Shown here: positions 12,701-26,095 of the stretch, piece by piece
Layout: each line of letters opens with the position of its first letter
Position numbering within the stretch: position 1 is the first letter of the stretch
NCBI GenBank assembly: GCA_027575765.1
Contig: JANBPT010000045.1
Span: forward strand, 1-64,000
Reading direction: 5' to 3'
DNA length: 64,000 nt
DNA from: Tieghemiomyces parasiticus
Lineage: Eukaryota > Kickxellomycota > Dimargaritomycetes > Dimargaritales > Dimargaritaceae
Translations under genes and position numbers: made by a program
The notes under the pieces: generated by a model
Told to the model about the DNA's origin: nothing
What the model saw: the letters and a program-made list of their open reading frames with translations, nothing else
Databases searched by the model: none

Positions 12701-15510
12701 TCTTCACCGGTGGTCACTTTGAACAGTACGGTATGTATGTGTTTTGTAGCCCGCGGTGTCTGGAAGACCTGGACAGCCTCAAGTTGCTGCTCTACTCCTG
12801 CATCAGCCAGGAGCAGCTGGTGCAAACCGGTGGGGACTACTACTTGGTTGTCGTGCGCACCGAGCAGGCCGTGCATCTGCCCGGGACCACTGTCACCGAG
12901 TCACTGACCTACGTGGACCTTAGGCTGCCCGTCAACAGTGCGCGGCTGGTGGCTAACGATCTACGGGCTCTTGATACCGCCCGGTCGAGCTTGGCCGCCG
13001 CTGCCGAGTCCTACAACCGTCAAGTTGAGGAACTGTCGAACGGCTCAGGCCCGACTAGTGCCCCAGCCGCCATACATCCAGACCTGACTGACACCGAGCT
13101 CCCACTGCCCGTCTGCGACCTCCAGCCCTGGCGGTCGTCTATGGCTAACGTGCCAGACCTGGACCGCGAGATCAAGCGTCTACGACGCCTGTCGGGCCAG
13201 CTCAATGAGAAAATCATCAACTGCGCCTACGTGGTGCGCAGCTTTGTGCGCAAGTTCGACCCGGTGGACATTGTCCAGGAATGTTTTGCATTCATTTTCG
13301 GCTTCAGTAAGCAATTCCTCACCCTCCTGGATCTGCGCCGGCAGCGTAGCCTACGCATCCAGCTGTTGCGCATGTGCATTGAGTGGGGAAATTTTATCAG
13401 CCTAGACTGCGATCAGAATGAACCCAAGACCCATCGCTGGACCGTCGCCGCTCTGGACGCCACGATGAACATGACCGGTAACGGTAATATCCTCAATCTG
13501 GACGACGCCGAATTTGAGGTACTTAAGCAACGTGTCAGCTCCTGCTTCCGGATCCTCATTAAGCACATCAACGTGTTTGGTATCGCGTCCGATACCAACC
13601 AGCGGATCGATCGCTCCTCCCTGGCCACCTGGCGGGGCCGACCCCGACGCACCGGAACAACCGGGGCAGGCCGTGGGGCCGGGCCATCTTCGCAACGACG
13701 GTTCTCCCAGGGCAGGTCCGACGGCGGTGGGGAGCTGAGTGTCTTGACTACCACCACTACGAACAGTGGCGCCACCCCCCTCACGGAGGACCTCCCAGGA
13801 CTTCCGACTGACGATCAATACGTCACTTGCCCGATATTCAACCCAGCGGGCTCCGCCCCCGAACTCACCGCCCGCCGCCCGCGCTACGATGCCGATGCCC
13901 TGCTGCCCACCCTCCGCCCCGAGTGGCGCCAGGCCATCCGTCAGCTGGAGGTGCAACGGTGGCGCCGACTGGAAGAGATGCACTTAGTGGGTCGGGTGCT
14001 CGACCTCAGTCAACCGGAGAATCAGCCGCTGGTGTACCTTGCGTCCTTCTCCAGCAACGTGACCATTCGGTGGCAGCAGGGAAAGCTGATTGGGCGCGGC
14101 ACCTTCGGCGACGTGTACATGGCCTTCAACCTGGACTCGGGTGATCTGATGGCCGTCAAGGAGATCAAGTACCCGGACGTGTCGTCGCTGCGGACGATGT
14201 ACAAAGACTTAGTGGAGGAAATGGCGGTGATGGAGGTCCTCAATCACCCTAACGTGGTATCCTACTTCGGCGTGGAGGTGCACCGCGACCGTGTGTTCAT
14301 CTTTATGGAACTATGCCAGCAAGGGTCTATGGCGTCACTCCTGGAGCATGGTCCCGTGGAAAACGAAAACTACGTGCGGGCGTGGACCTTACAAATGCTG
14401 CGCGGGCTACACTACCTCCACTGTAACGGTATTGTGCACCGTGACATCAAACCAGATAACGTCCTATTCAACCACGAGGGCCAAGTCAAGCTCGTCGATT
14501 TTGGGGCCGCCAAGGTGCTCGCCCAGAATCGAACCTTCCGGCGCACCAAGAAGGGCGTAGGCGCGGCGGCACAGAGCAAGGCACCCAACGCCGATAGCGG
14601 TCTGGTGGGGACTCCGATGTATATGCCACCGGAAGTTATCGCGGCGCAGGACAAGGGCCGCCACGGTGCCCAGGACATCTGGTCGCTGGCGTGCTGTGTA
14701 CTCGAAATGGTGACGGGCAAACGGCCGTGGTCCAACCTTGACAACGAGTGGGCCATCATGTACCACATCGTATCGTCCCATCCGCCGCTCCCAGAACCCA
14801 CGCAAATGAGCGCGGCCGGTATCGAGTTTCTGGAGACGTGCTTCACTCACGACCCCAAGGTCCGACCCACTGCCGCTGAACTTATGGACCATCCATGGTT
14901 GCGTGATGCCGACCGGCTCATCGAGCAGCAGCACGAGCAGCGCCGGCGTCGTCAGGAGCAGGCCCAGGGCGACGACCTCGGTCTCGAAGGAACGTCCGGT
15001 GGCCTGACGGGCCTCGCCCCGTCATCGTCAATTAGCGGCGGGACCACGGGCATGGCCACTGGTAGCACCGGTACCGATGGCGCTGACTATTTCACTTCCA
15101 ACTATTTCGGCCACGCCCACCCCACCCAGTCCTTCAATTCCCAGAGTACGGGTAACACCTCTAATTCGCAGCTCTGGGCTGACGACGTTCATGACTTTCG
15201 TGGCCTTCCCGCGGGATCCGGACCCGGCCACCCTAGTGGCAGTCAGTCGGTCGAGAGTTCGTTCGCCGCTGCGGCGATGGCAGCTGCTTCGTCCGCACCC
15301 TCGTCGACGTCATCGTCCCTCTGGCAAACTGAGAACTTGCAGGTTCCGTCAAAACCGTCCACGTCGGCGGAGGCCGTGGCGATGGTTACGGGGTGCAGCG
15401 ACCTGCCCAGCAAAGTCATCGATCAGAATCAGGTCGCTAGGAATAGCAGCACTGAGAAAGCTGTCGAGCCGCAGGACGAGAATGGGAAGGAAATAACCCA
15501 AAACAGGTAA
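9791..15510 (+). CDS. Ssk2/MEKK4-type MAP kinase kinase kinase with BRCT-like N-terminus
   Basis: Three exons are proposed: 9791-9919, 10073-10215 and 10425-15510, about 1785 aa. Donors are GTAATT and GTAAGT, acceptors CCAG and CTCAG after pyrimidine tracts, and the phases close. Residues 1 to about 85 resemble a BRCT domain (hydrophobic strand, conserved Gly-Gly, then a strand-helix ending LPVVPSTLI). A long helical region follows, typical of Ssk2/Ssk22/Wak1 kinases, which in the HOG stress pathway are switched on by an Ssk1-type response regulator and phosphorylate Pbs2-like MAPKKs. The kinase domain spans about 1311-1580: GRGTFG at 1314, catalytic Lys 1336, HRD near 1428, DFG near 1448, GTPMYMPPE. 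A Ser/Thr-rich tail of about 200 aa follows. Kinase identity is firm; the join to the N-terminal exons is inferred. Confidence 0.88.
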
Positions 15511-16273
15511 TGCTTGGGTTTTGGCTGATCATGGCTTGCTGATTATTATTAATTACTACCGAACTTGGTCCATTGATCGCTTTGCCCCACGTGGTTTCCT
15601 GACAAAAAGAATTGTAGTTTACGGATAAGCCCTGAACCTATTCCGTGCTTACTTCTAACTGTAATCACACGGCGGAACGTTGGTTGTACGAATAATATTT
15701 TTATTTGGAAATCAGGGCGTTTCCATGCAAGGTCGGTCCTATCTGAGGCAGGATAGCCTGATGTAGAGGTGGATTCTAAAGTCTGGTGCATAGTGATTGT
15801 TGCAATCAATTACTGCATGGCTTGGTAAATTAGGTTGGCAATGGGACACTGTTTATGTACAGCAGCGCGTGATTTAGTTATGATTAAGGTTCTTTTTTTA
15901 CAAGATAGGGAAAGTTGGGTAGCGCAAGGAAGGGCAGCCGTCGGCTCGATGCAACGTGTCTGAAAATGGGAGAGGGGGTGAAAAGGACACTTCAGGGGTA
16001 AAGTATATGAATCAAGGACGTGGAGGCAGGGTAGGGTGAAGCGCTCACGGGGCTGGGGGAAGGGGTCTAAAAGGGTGGAAGGAGTTGACATGCTGTGAAG
16101 GTTCACACCGCCTAAAGGGATACCCCCAGCCACTCGCCTCCCTCTGGAAGTGTAATTACTCGAACTGTTCAACCGGGGCAGCGCAAACTCCGTTTCATCC
16201 CTGAGCAATGTCGTCCGCCAGTCCTACGGTAGCGGTACACAAAAGTAGCACCGGGGACCCTCCGTATTCATAA
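15511..16273. other. Convergent intergenic stretch, no gene seen
   Basis: About 760 bp between the MAPKKK stop and the stop of the second MFS gene, holding both 3' UTRs. Nothing else is recognised. Confidence 0.5.
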
Positions 16274-19200
16274 TTAGGCGGACTGGCCCGGAAGCGGCGC
16301 GTTGGTGGTGTCGGCGGGTCGGCGGTACCCTACAAAACGGCCGCGAAACAACTTGACAATATGGTGGGAGGATACCATTGTGGACAGAAAGATTAAGAAC
16401 CCGGTGATGATGAGGTTGCACTCTAGGAAGCTCAGGTGGGCGTAGAGGTTGCCGGATATGACGGGGCCAATCAGCATACCTGTAGCGTAGAAGGCGTTGT
16501 TGATGGCGGTCAGGAGGCCGTAGCACTCGTTCTGGGTTTCGCGCATATGGACTACCATGTATGGGGTAGGTGAGAAGAGAAGGGAGGCGAAGCCCAAGCC
16601 GGTGAGAACGAGGAGGATGACCTGGAGCCAGACTTGGGTCGCAAGGGCCACCAGTGGGTAGAGGACGGCGAGGTAGAGCATGCAGACCGACATGGTGAGG
16701 TGGCGGTCCCACTGGTAACGGGACAAGACCCAGCCCATGACAGGACTGACGATGGCGTTGGGAATCACGGCGGCCATGAACATGAGGCCGATGATGCCAG
16801 GCTTGAGCCCAAATCTGGATCCGAGGTGAAGTGGGAGGATGGTTTCCAAACTGGTGACCGAGAGGGAGGCCGCCATGGTGGTTAGGAAGCACATGACGAG
16901 CTTCCAGCTGGTCAGCATCGCCCGTGCCCCGACCGGACGCTTTTGGATATTGATGCTAATGACGGACCGGCGCCGACGGCGCTTATGGGGCGTGACTGGG
17001 CGGGACCCTTCGGACATAGAGAGCTTCGGATGCGTCGACAGGGGCCGGTTGCCCATATCAAGAGAGGGTTGACCCACCAGGGTGTACATGGAGTTCTCAC
17101 CAAGGTCGTCCGACGTTTGGATCGTGATGGACTGGCGGCGCACAGCGAAGCTGGGGCGCTCGCCGCCGGTGGTAGAGGGTCGAGCGGAAGGCGCTGCCTC
17201 ACTTGCGACACTGTAGCGGGGAGGCGGATTGGTCAACGACGGGCCAGTCTGGATATTGGAGGACTGGGTGACATCACGTTCAGGAGGGCCGGGAGAGCTT
17301 CGCGCGAGTAGGCTGGCGGCAGCGGTGGCTGCGGACTGCGACGACTGGCACTTTTCGCCCTCCCCGGTGGGCTCGTCATGTTCAGTGGTAGCCGTGTCCG
17401 CCTTGTTATCATCACCATCAGTAGCGGACGGTACCACAGTTGGCGCCATGGAGGCACGTAAGGGATAATTCTCAGTTCCAGCACCCTCACCCGATTCGAC
17501 GGCGACCGGGCTATCCTCTAGTCTGCCCTTGGCCTCCTCCTGGGCCAGCGCGGCGTGATCTTCCTTCCACCCGGCAGTCTCCCCGATGAAGATGCGCAGG
17601 AGCAGGTCTAGGAAGCACAGGCAGCCACCAAAAATGAAGGGCGCCTTACGACCACCGGCCTCATAGAGGAAGCCGCCCAGTGTGGGACCCAGTAGGGTGC
17701 CCATGGTACTGCATGCCATGACTGAACCTAGAACGGTAATGGCGCGACTGGGCGGGTTCATATCGATAATCATACCAAAACCGATGGCCCAGGTGCCGCC
17801 TCCGGCGAGGCCTTGGACAAGGCGGGCCAAGAGGAGCTGCCAGTATTCCTTGGCAAGGCCGAAAGTCATTGTAGCGAGGCCGAGGACAATGAGGAGGACG
17901 CACATGGGGACCTGTCGTATTTGGTACCGGTCGCTGAGACCGCCAAAGCCGAGACCGCCGATAATGAGGCCGAGGGCTAACGGTGGTACAGTGAGGGAGA
18001 TACAACGATGGAGTCGGGGGGAGTGGTCCAACTTGAATTAGTCATAGTGCAGGGATAGCCATGGAGGCCGGGCATTGAGGGGGCCAGGGTAGACCCCCCC
18101 CCCTTCCTGTCGCGTTGGGTAGTCCACGGCCGGATAAATCAGGCTGACGGCAGCTAGTCCTGCCGGACGGCCCTTTGTCTATGCACGCCCGTGTACTACC
18201 CAATTTGGCACTACTTTCTTGTGCTGTTAAGAATAAAACACTGAAGGGGAGAGCATGCAGAATACCTAAGGATCGACCACATTCTGAAACCGCACGGCGG
18301 CGAACCCCGCAAAGCCCGCAGACATTGATTACCACCGGGGCTGGTGTATACACCACCTCTTATGCAGACATGTACAGCAGTGAAGCGAATACTGTGACAT
18401 GCATACTTCACATTCCTAAATTCCGTCATGGGTAGGCAATGTACAAATCGACCATGTAATGGCAATGCAGCGGGGGTTAAAAGTTGATAGTGTGGCTGAA
18501 ATGAGGCAGGTACTTACCGTAGATGCCGAAGAGGAAACCGTTGGCCTGGCTAGCATTGGACACCATGCCTTCTAGCATGGTCGGGAGGACCGGTACCTAC
18601 ACGAAAGGGATCGAGTAAAAGTCGGAATAAGGCAGGTGAAGGAATGGTTTAACAGATGATAAGCAACTAGTCGGACGCCTGTACGGAAAGGGGAAGCAAC
18701 ACGTAGGGCCCAGACTTCAACGGGCTGCTTTTTTTGATAGCTTTGCTCGGTGCTGGAAGCACAAAACACAAGAGTTGATGGATTGTTGGTAAATTACGGA
18801 TTGCCCCTAATTCAGTTTAACAACTGAGTGCACTCAGAGTCAACGAGGAAGATGGGTCACTAGAGTATTGAGCTGCAGCACAAACTCCGGATAAAGCGTC
18901 CTGAATAGCCAACCGTTCTCGGAATAGGGACAGCGCGTATTACAGAGGGCACTCTCCTTAGTCTACTTCGACAGAGTGCATGATAAAAAGTAGAGGATGG
19001 TCTAAAAATGCAACCGTTTGAGGAGGGCAGCGAGACTTACCACAATGCCGTAGAGCAGCATATCCCTGTAGAGGGCGAGCGGGCCGAGTTTGGGGATGAT
19101 GGACGAAGGAAAGTCGTCAGGTGACGACCGGTAAAGAAAAATGGTGATTGTTAGCAAATCCGTAATTCCAGCGTTAGCAAGTATAGGCCAGGCAGACTCA

Positions 19201-19318
19201 ATACAGACCTGGAGTCAAGGAGCAATGTCGACACTTACGTGAAAACGGCCATGCCAACCACTACGATGATGGTCCCCTGCTTGTTACGCAGGCGGTCGAT
19301 AAAATCGATAACCCCCAT
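16274..19318 (-). CDS. Vesicular amine transporter-like MFS transporter (copy 2, long central loop)
   Basis: Four exons on the minus strand: 19318-19239, 19065-19041, 18596-18518 and 17976-16274, 628 aa. The start ATG sits in a CCACC context. Splice ends are GTAAGT and AG throughout. The fold matches copy 1: DMLLYGI, VPVLPTMLE, GLSDRY between helices 2 and 3, and LLGPTLGGFLYEAGGRKAPF. It differs by a central cytoplasmic loop of about 190 residues rich in Ser, Pro, Thr and Arg, ending in a basic run (KRRRRRS) before helix 7. It is probably a proton-coupled exporter in plasma or vacuole membrane; the substrate is unknown. Intron positions and two internal exon lengths equal those of copy 1, so the pair arose by gene duplication. 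Confidence 0.86.
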
Positions 19319-22300
19319 GGTGGTAAGCGCGTAGCGATACGGGAATATGTTGAACAGGCAGCAGAAGTGGCACGTGAAGTTACAAATAAATGGTACCAGC
19401 TGTCTCGGTAACGATCTAACGAGGAGTGAGTAACTGCAGAGTTTCTAACGACAGCCGATAACGCCTTGATTCATGAAACAAAGCAAAGGGGGTTCCAAGT
19501 GCTAAAAAAATAACCATAAACTAAATATATAGATAGCTAAGAGCAGTAGGCGATGTACAAGAGGGTATGGGATTTGGATGTAAACGAAAGCAGTAGGTCG
19601 TTTGAGTCCAGCTAGGTTGGGACGGCGGCTGGATTTATATACAAGGCACCGATCCGCATCCAATAAAAGTGGTTCATTTGGTGGGGATGAGGATCAGCTA
19701 ACGGACGGTAGCGGGTCTCTAGGCAGTGAGAAATCAGCCCGGTCACCACTGTCCGCACCTCGCACTAAAAATGAGAAACAAACGAACGCAGCCAATAGAT
19801 TATGGCCCTCACCCTACCTTACACGTCGCTCACCACGCCGAAAACGATAGTGGGCTATTCACATCCCAGCCAGTCTACCCCGCAATCCTCGCGGGACGTT
19901 TTGCCACCTGGATTGGGTGAGCTGGCGAAGAAAAGAGGTCGGAAATCAATTACTAGTGCCAGGAAGGGAGGGAAATAAGGTACTGTGAAGCGCATGGAAT
20001 AGAAGCCGAGTGGTTGGTCGGGGAGTCGACATAATTTCCAGTCGTACATTGAACATCGGGGTGGCAATCAACACAAAATTGTTGGTCCGGGGGGGGGTGT
20101 CAAGGTTAGGTATGCGTGGATAGTCGTCTGTAAGTGTTTCGCAGAGCTAAAGTGCAAGCCCTCTTAAGGTAGAATGGTCAGCCCCGGCAGAAATAGCCTA
20201 TGACTACATCCCCTTTAGAATAGATATCTTCCTTCCGATTTAAGATGCCAATATTCAAGTCTCGTCCGTTTGAAACGCAGCTATGGCAGTGAGAACACCG
20301 GTCTCGCTGACATACCAGTACAGTGGTCAACTCAGTCGTATCATTTGCCCGTCCATGTTGTACATTGGTAAATAAAGATCTGGGGTTTAACAGCCTGTGG
20401 AGAAGATTAGATGGTAGGCAGCGCGAAGAGAGCCCATATGGGTCTATATAGAAACTGTCAGCAGTAAGGAAATGGTCACGCCCCTCTTGCTTTAGGGCCA
20501 GGATATATTTAAGATGTGGAGAAAGAGGCCTGTTGAAGTTGTGGTAGGAGGTCTGGCATTTATCCACCTTCCAAGGGAAAAGTGTCCCCTCACACGCACA
20601 CACTCTCTCCCCATTGACGATCCTTACTGCATCAGGCGGCTCAGCACGCAGAATGGAGGTTGAGGGGGAAATAGCCCACTTGGGGGGTGAGTGTAGGTTA
20701 CTATAGCTGCCAACGTCGAGTCAGTCTCTCTTTTTAATATACCGATGTGGGGAAGGAGGAGGAGAAGGATGGTTTACTTAACGTCGCGTAAAACGCTGCG
20801 ACTCTCATGGTGTGGGGTAAGGGCTAGTTGTACACCCCGCTTGAAGAAAGATAATATAAACTCCGGTGGAGAAAAGAAAATGTGGTTCGAAATGGCCGTG
20901 GGGGGGTATCGTCACCCGTGTGAGGTGGCGGCTAGATGCGAAACAGGGGCTCTCGGCCTCTGCAGCGAGTCCAAACGCGGTGTGGGGAAGGAGAGAACCC
21001 TCCCCCTTCGGGGAAAAATACCTGCAGCTGCAATGCACACCGTTGGTGCAGGTTTCCAATCTCCATACCGTCAACTGGTTTGTGCTTCCAAAAGCCACCT
21101 TGCCAGCCGGGATAAAACTTGGACACCGGGCTACCTGAGCGATAATCAACCTAGCGGGCGGCTTAGCGCGCTTCCGGTTCCATTTACGATTTACTCTCAT
21201 CTCTCCTGTCCCCTTTCCTCTCCATTAAAGTTGGCGGTTTAGGGTTGTCGCGGACGGTAGGGTACCCCATCAGGGGGAACCAAGGGCTGAATATAGCATA
21301 CGTTAATTGGTGATAGTGTAAAGGTCTGGCCAGAGATGTGAAAGCGGCATGGTATGTATCTCACTGGTCTAGTTATGAATTATTGGATATGGCTCTGGAT
21401 GAGACACATGGTTCATCAAGCTGCACTTATTGACGGCTTTTGGATCCGGCTTAAGTGACACCTGGCTTTCGGCTCCTTTACACTACGATGACTTGTTCGC
21501 TAATACTCTATAACCAAATATTCCCTGGCAACACTGACGCGTCGGATAGTAGTCAACAGCTGTAGTGTCTTACTAGGCAAATATGAAGCATGTTCTAACT
21601 GATTCTGCCGAGTACAATATCCTACCAACCATACCCCACCCACATTACGAAGTCTGGCTCTTCCCACGTCGGCTTCGCACTATGACTGGGCAATCAACTT
21701 GGTAATATATTCCCTTTTCAAACCCACTACCCTTGACGGGCCTGTATCCGCTGGTACTTGATTGGCTCGGCAAGCCGTCTGCCAATTCAGCATGGCCTAC
21801 GTGACTGTGGCCATGGCATCTTTCCCCAGTATCGGGGCTTAATTCCGACGGAGTCAAAGGAGACGTGCTTCCTCTGTGCCCTAGATGCTGACTGCCGACC
21901 TTGTGCTGGCCGTGGGCAATGCGAGCGGCCCACTATTTGCCCAGTAGGATTACTTAGGTCAGCGCAAGAGTGACCCTGCACATCCGTCTCTTTTCGCTTA
22001 CAGCACACCCTAGTCCGCCCACTTTTATCCCCTCCCCTTAGACTTCTGTTTGCTTCCCATGCCGCGCCGCAACCTCTACACTGACTGCTTGTCGATTTAC
22101 AATGCACCAATGTGTTGGATGCAGTTCCGTAGTTCGGCATGTAGCACTTACTTCGAGCGCCGTAAGCCAGTTTTATCTCTGGGTGGCTTTCACATGCGAT
22201 AGTCGTATCGAACCCAGCACACAAGCCGGTTGATTAACCGTGTCCACCTCGGGTTCTCCAGTAGTGGATTTCTACAGTTGTGCCAGTGGAAAGCCCCAGC

Positions 22301-23715
22301 CGATGCAAAAGGAGGATGAATGTCTTCTCCGTTTCTGCACTACTTCTGTGATTGTGGATGGAATGCCGTTGGCAGTGTGTATAGATAAGCTAGAATTCGT
22401 GTCGGCCTCGGCACGAGCCTTGGTGAGGAAATAGTGGAAATGTTGTCAGCGAATTATGGCACCTAAGAGGTATCTCGGGACCCACGCACCACACGTCAAT
22501 TCTACTCCTTAATTAGAGTGTTTAGATGACGTTGGTCGGATATACATGTGCAGAAGTGCCCTGTTTGAAGCGCGGTGGCTTTGAAGCGAGTGTTATACTA
22601 CGGCTGTATACAATGTTATAGCTTCTTGCTTTTCTAACATGGCGGGCCTTCTTGCGCGAATCGGCCTATATTCGTCTAAGGGTTTCATCGCTTCGATGCT
22701 CTATCTGAAAAGTGCCAATATGCCAACTCTTATTGTGTGCATCCTTGTTTCCATTGTCACTCCTTTAAACTGGTATTTTATACACCAGGTACGCATTCCA
22801 GCCCAATCCTACTCGCGCATCTTCTCCCGCATGCCACTTTCCTAACCGGGCCCAAGTATCACCAGTGGAAGTGCAGCTGTCCGACCCTAGAGTATCAGCG
22901 GCGCTTAGGCCAACATCTAAATGATCTAGATTTACATGTCCCCTAACTTGACATGCGTAAAATCGCGAAGCCTAGGTTAAAAGAGGGTAAATGGGAATGA
23001 GAAATTGGGAACCTTGCGGATGAGAAACTGATTCGCGCTGAAGCTTGATGTCCAGTAGCATACCGGTAGCTCGCAACAAGTAGTTAGTTCGATTAAATAT
23101 GCGAAATCGCCCCATTCGATCTATACCAATATTATTCGCCTCCAAAAGTAGGCTCTCACACCCGAGCCTGGCTCTATTTTTTATCTAGCCATACTTTGAC
23201 TAGTCAAGGTTTTTTTTAAAAAAATATTCACAAGGGATAATATATTATCATCACAGCTATTCCCCTTACACAGAGATTCTAACCCCCGATTTTTCGAAAC
23301 ATCAATGTGAGTTGATAATTAAGCCTAATTCGTCAGGGATCAGCACACCACCCCCTCCCCTCTCGTACTTTTTAACGACAGTTAAGACTCGAAATCCATC
23401 CGTTCCGGATTGACAACTTGGTTAACCACCGAGTGTGGACTGAAACTTGGACGTATCATTTTGTATCGAAAATAGGATGCGTTGAGCCCGCCTTGGGTAG
23501 CATGAATTACCTTTTCCTTGGCACCTTTTGCTCATCATTCGGAAATACCACTATCTTGATTGCTGGGAAGTCCTAAATCATATATACGCCACCTAAAGTT
23601 TATTCATGAAAGGACTGAAATGTCTCAAAGGCTTTCAGAGGAGTGTGTAATCGCCTATTGCAGGAGAACCGCAACCGCAGCAGTTGCCTTAGCATTGGAC
23701 GATATAATCTCAGCC
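19319..23715. other. Long gene-poor stretch
   Basis: About 4.4 kb without a supported gene. Open frames such as 20745-21242 (plus) and 21787-22224 (minus) have no signal peptide, domain or family resemblance and are overlapped by equally long frames on the other strand. A poly-T/poly-A run lies near 23208-23224. Small unrecognised genes cannot be excluded. Confidence 0.4.
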
Positions 23716-23994
23716 TCAATTGGCCGCTCCGCCCAACTTACCGTTCAAAAACTTGGGAAAGATATTCGAAGTTAGGCCGATTTTTTCTTGTACATGGTAG
23801 ATCTCGGAGAGGACCTTGTCCCGGGTGTGTTTAGCCTTTTTAACAAATCTGCCGTCCTTTCTAGGGGGGTCTGCCGCGGCTGGGTTCTCAAAAGAGGGTA
23901 TGTCGGGTGTAGTGGCTGGAGTTGGTTGTCCAAGTACGTTGGGCCACAGGGCAAGACCCAATACAACCATAGAGAGTGAAATGAACCTCATCAT
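23716..23994 (-). CDS. Small secreted protein, unknown function
   Basis: 92 aa from the first of two adjacent ATGs (23994; the second, at 23991, may be used instead). The first 25 or so residues form a typical signal peptide: Met-Arg, a hydrophobic core around SLSMVVLGLALW, then a small-residue cleavage region near VLGQP. The mature part starts with a Pro/Ala/Thr-rich stretch and goes on to a basic helical region (KKAKHTRDKVLSEIYHVQEK). It has no cysteine. It is not recognised. It sits alone in a gene-poor region with another small secreted gene about 2.1 kb away on the same strand. An effector-like or cell-wall role is possible but only inferred. The frame extends upstream to 24159, without signal-peptide sense. 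Confidence 0.5.
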   Translation of the reverse strand: MMRFISLSMVVLGLALWPNVLGQPTPATTPDIPSFENPAAADPPRKDGRFVKKAKHTRDKVLSEIYHVQEKIGLTSNIFPKFLNGKLGGAAN

Positions 23995-26095
23995 AATAGA
24001 GTACCCAACGTGAAGCAGAAAATAGTCACTGTGTGTGTTTTTACGTAATAATAGGCCTAAAGGTACAATAGAAACTAGCAAAGTAGCCAGGACGGTAAAA
24101 AAAGGCACCGAAGTCGAACGGTGGTTGTAAAATATATGGGCCTGGGCGGGAAGTATCACTTACTGGCGAAAATGAGTAGGTGGCCAAAGAGACATAGGCA
24201 GACCAAGGTAGTAGATATATCTCGCGGGGACTGGCCGGCTTGCCAAGTCACGTCGACGGTCAGCTGGGACGCTGCCAGCCGAGTTAGGTTTATCTTATTT
24301 CGCTATCTTCCGCCTACTTCCTTCTTCGACCTATTTTTATCTTGCTCCCTATACCCACTCGTAGGGCACATGGTAGTACCCGATAAGGCAATGCGAATTC
24401 TGAGTTGAAAGGGTTGTCACGCTGGTGTGATTTATCCGATGAAACCGCAGCCGAAAGACTACCGGCCTCGAAAGTCGCCCACAGGCCGATGACATAAAGC
24501 GCCTTCTGAGATGAAATGGCCTAAGGTAGACGCTGCCGTAAGTCAACGAAAACAGGAGGGTAGAGGGACCGAGGTGGGAAAGGAAGGAAGTGAGGAGGAA
24601 CTCGTTTGCCCGAAAGGCCCTGGTACCATGGCCTTGTACTTTACAACCATTGGTCGATGCTGCAGCAGGCGCCTAGTAATCGTTATGACGACAGACTATG
24701 GCTTTTCAAGTCAACCATAATCTAGTAAAGCTGTATGGCAGACCATCCGTATGACGGAAAAATCAATTCCATTATGGAAACGTCTAGCTACATTATATGA
24801 TGAAATGGGCGCACTGCCGCATCATTTGTTTACCACGCAGAAAATTTGGTCACAGTATAAATGTCGGCATCCAAAAAGCCGGCGTCCGCAGAAACCCTGC
24901 AGGTCACAGCGACGCCTTACAGGAACGACCCCGACCTGCGTAGAAATAACAATTGGCCGAATCAAGTGACTCATTAAACCCCTCATGACTAGGTATTGGG
25001 CCCCGGATCAAGACCCGATCTCCCACACATTTACCGGCTATATAAGCCAACGAGCCTAACTACTAATGTTATACTTTATCTAACCTTGTGTAGTTTGCAA
25101 TATATAACCCCCGGGGACTTGGAATACCATATTGCCTCCCACTCGCTTCCAAGGCTATCTATGACAAATACGATCTTTTACATAAAACCTCAAGCCACCC
25201 ACAACATCAAGGAAATGAGAGGTCAACAACATTTCTGTGGTCGATTGAAATGCCCTCCCAATTTTAATTCCGTTGGGTCATTGGTTGATGCTGCATCCAC
25301 GCCTCCGCGCACCCCATGCCATAGCTTGATCCCGATCAATGATGGATTACCTGTTTGGTAGTCTGAATTATCCAGGCTTCACACTTTATTCGTATCTATT
25401 ATACCCTCCTCTTTTACCTACTTTCATATATCCTTTTCGATAGGTGTTTAATCTCCCCGACCTTCGAACATGCCTCCCTCCCAGGCCCCGCCGCCTCTTA
25501 TCCTTCCAGGGCCTTCTCTTTTCTCTACCCTTGCTCTGGCGGCTACCTATCTGCCCTTCTATTCATGCCGGCACCCGGTCCCGCCACGGCCTGTCGTCCT
25601 GGATCCCCCTAGTCCAGGTTGGCCAGTTACTTGATTGATGCTAGCCATCCTTCAAGTATAAAAGACCTAGCGGTCGCCGCTCAACTAAACGACAGCTAAC
25701 ATCCAAATTAACTATCCCCAACCCCTGTTTGAGGCTTAAAAAACCTGCTCAAGGTTTTAGTAAGTATAGGCTTACCACACCGCCGCTTTCTCCTTCCATT
25801 TTTCGCATTATTGCCTCGCATCGGCAGGTCACGACAGACTGGAATACGGCAACTTTTGAAACAACTATCGATAGCTATTCTCATTTTTTGAATTGTAAGG
25901 TCGACGAATTGACGCAATGTGCTATATTATATATACGCTTGTACTCAACAATGCACGGTGGTCGGAAGGAAAAAGGAAAGTCGAAAGGTGTACACAAACG
26001 AAGGAGGTTGTCGCATGTTTTGCCAACTACTAGAATAGGCCGTGCGGAGACAAAAAAGATGATGCTAGATAAGTTGTAGCTGAGTCATCGACTAC
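23995..26095. other. Gene-free stretch between two small secreted genes
   Basis: About 2.1 kb with no supported gene. It should include the promoter of the 92-aa secreted protein gene. No repeats or RNA genes were recognised. Confidence 0.4.

Noticed and set aside
20745..21242. 165-codon plus-strand frame
   Set aside because: A minus-strand frame of 131 codons covers the same bases, and the protein has no recognisable character.
22639..22845. 68-codon plus-strand frame with a membrane-like segment
   Set aside because: Short, unsupported by context, and no homologue known.
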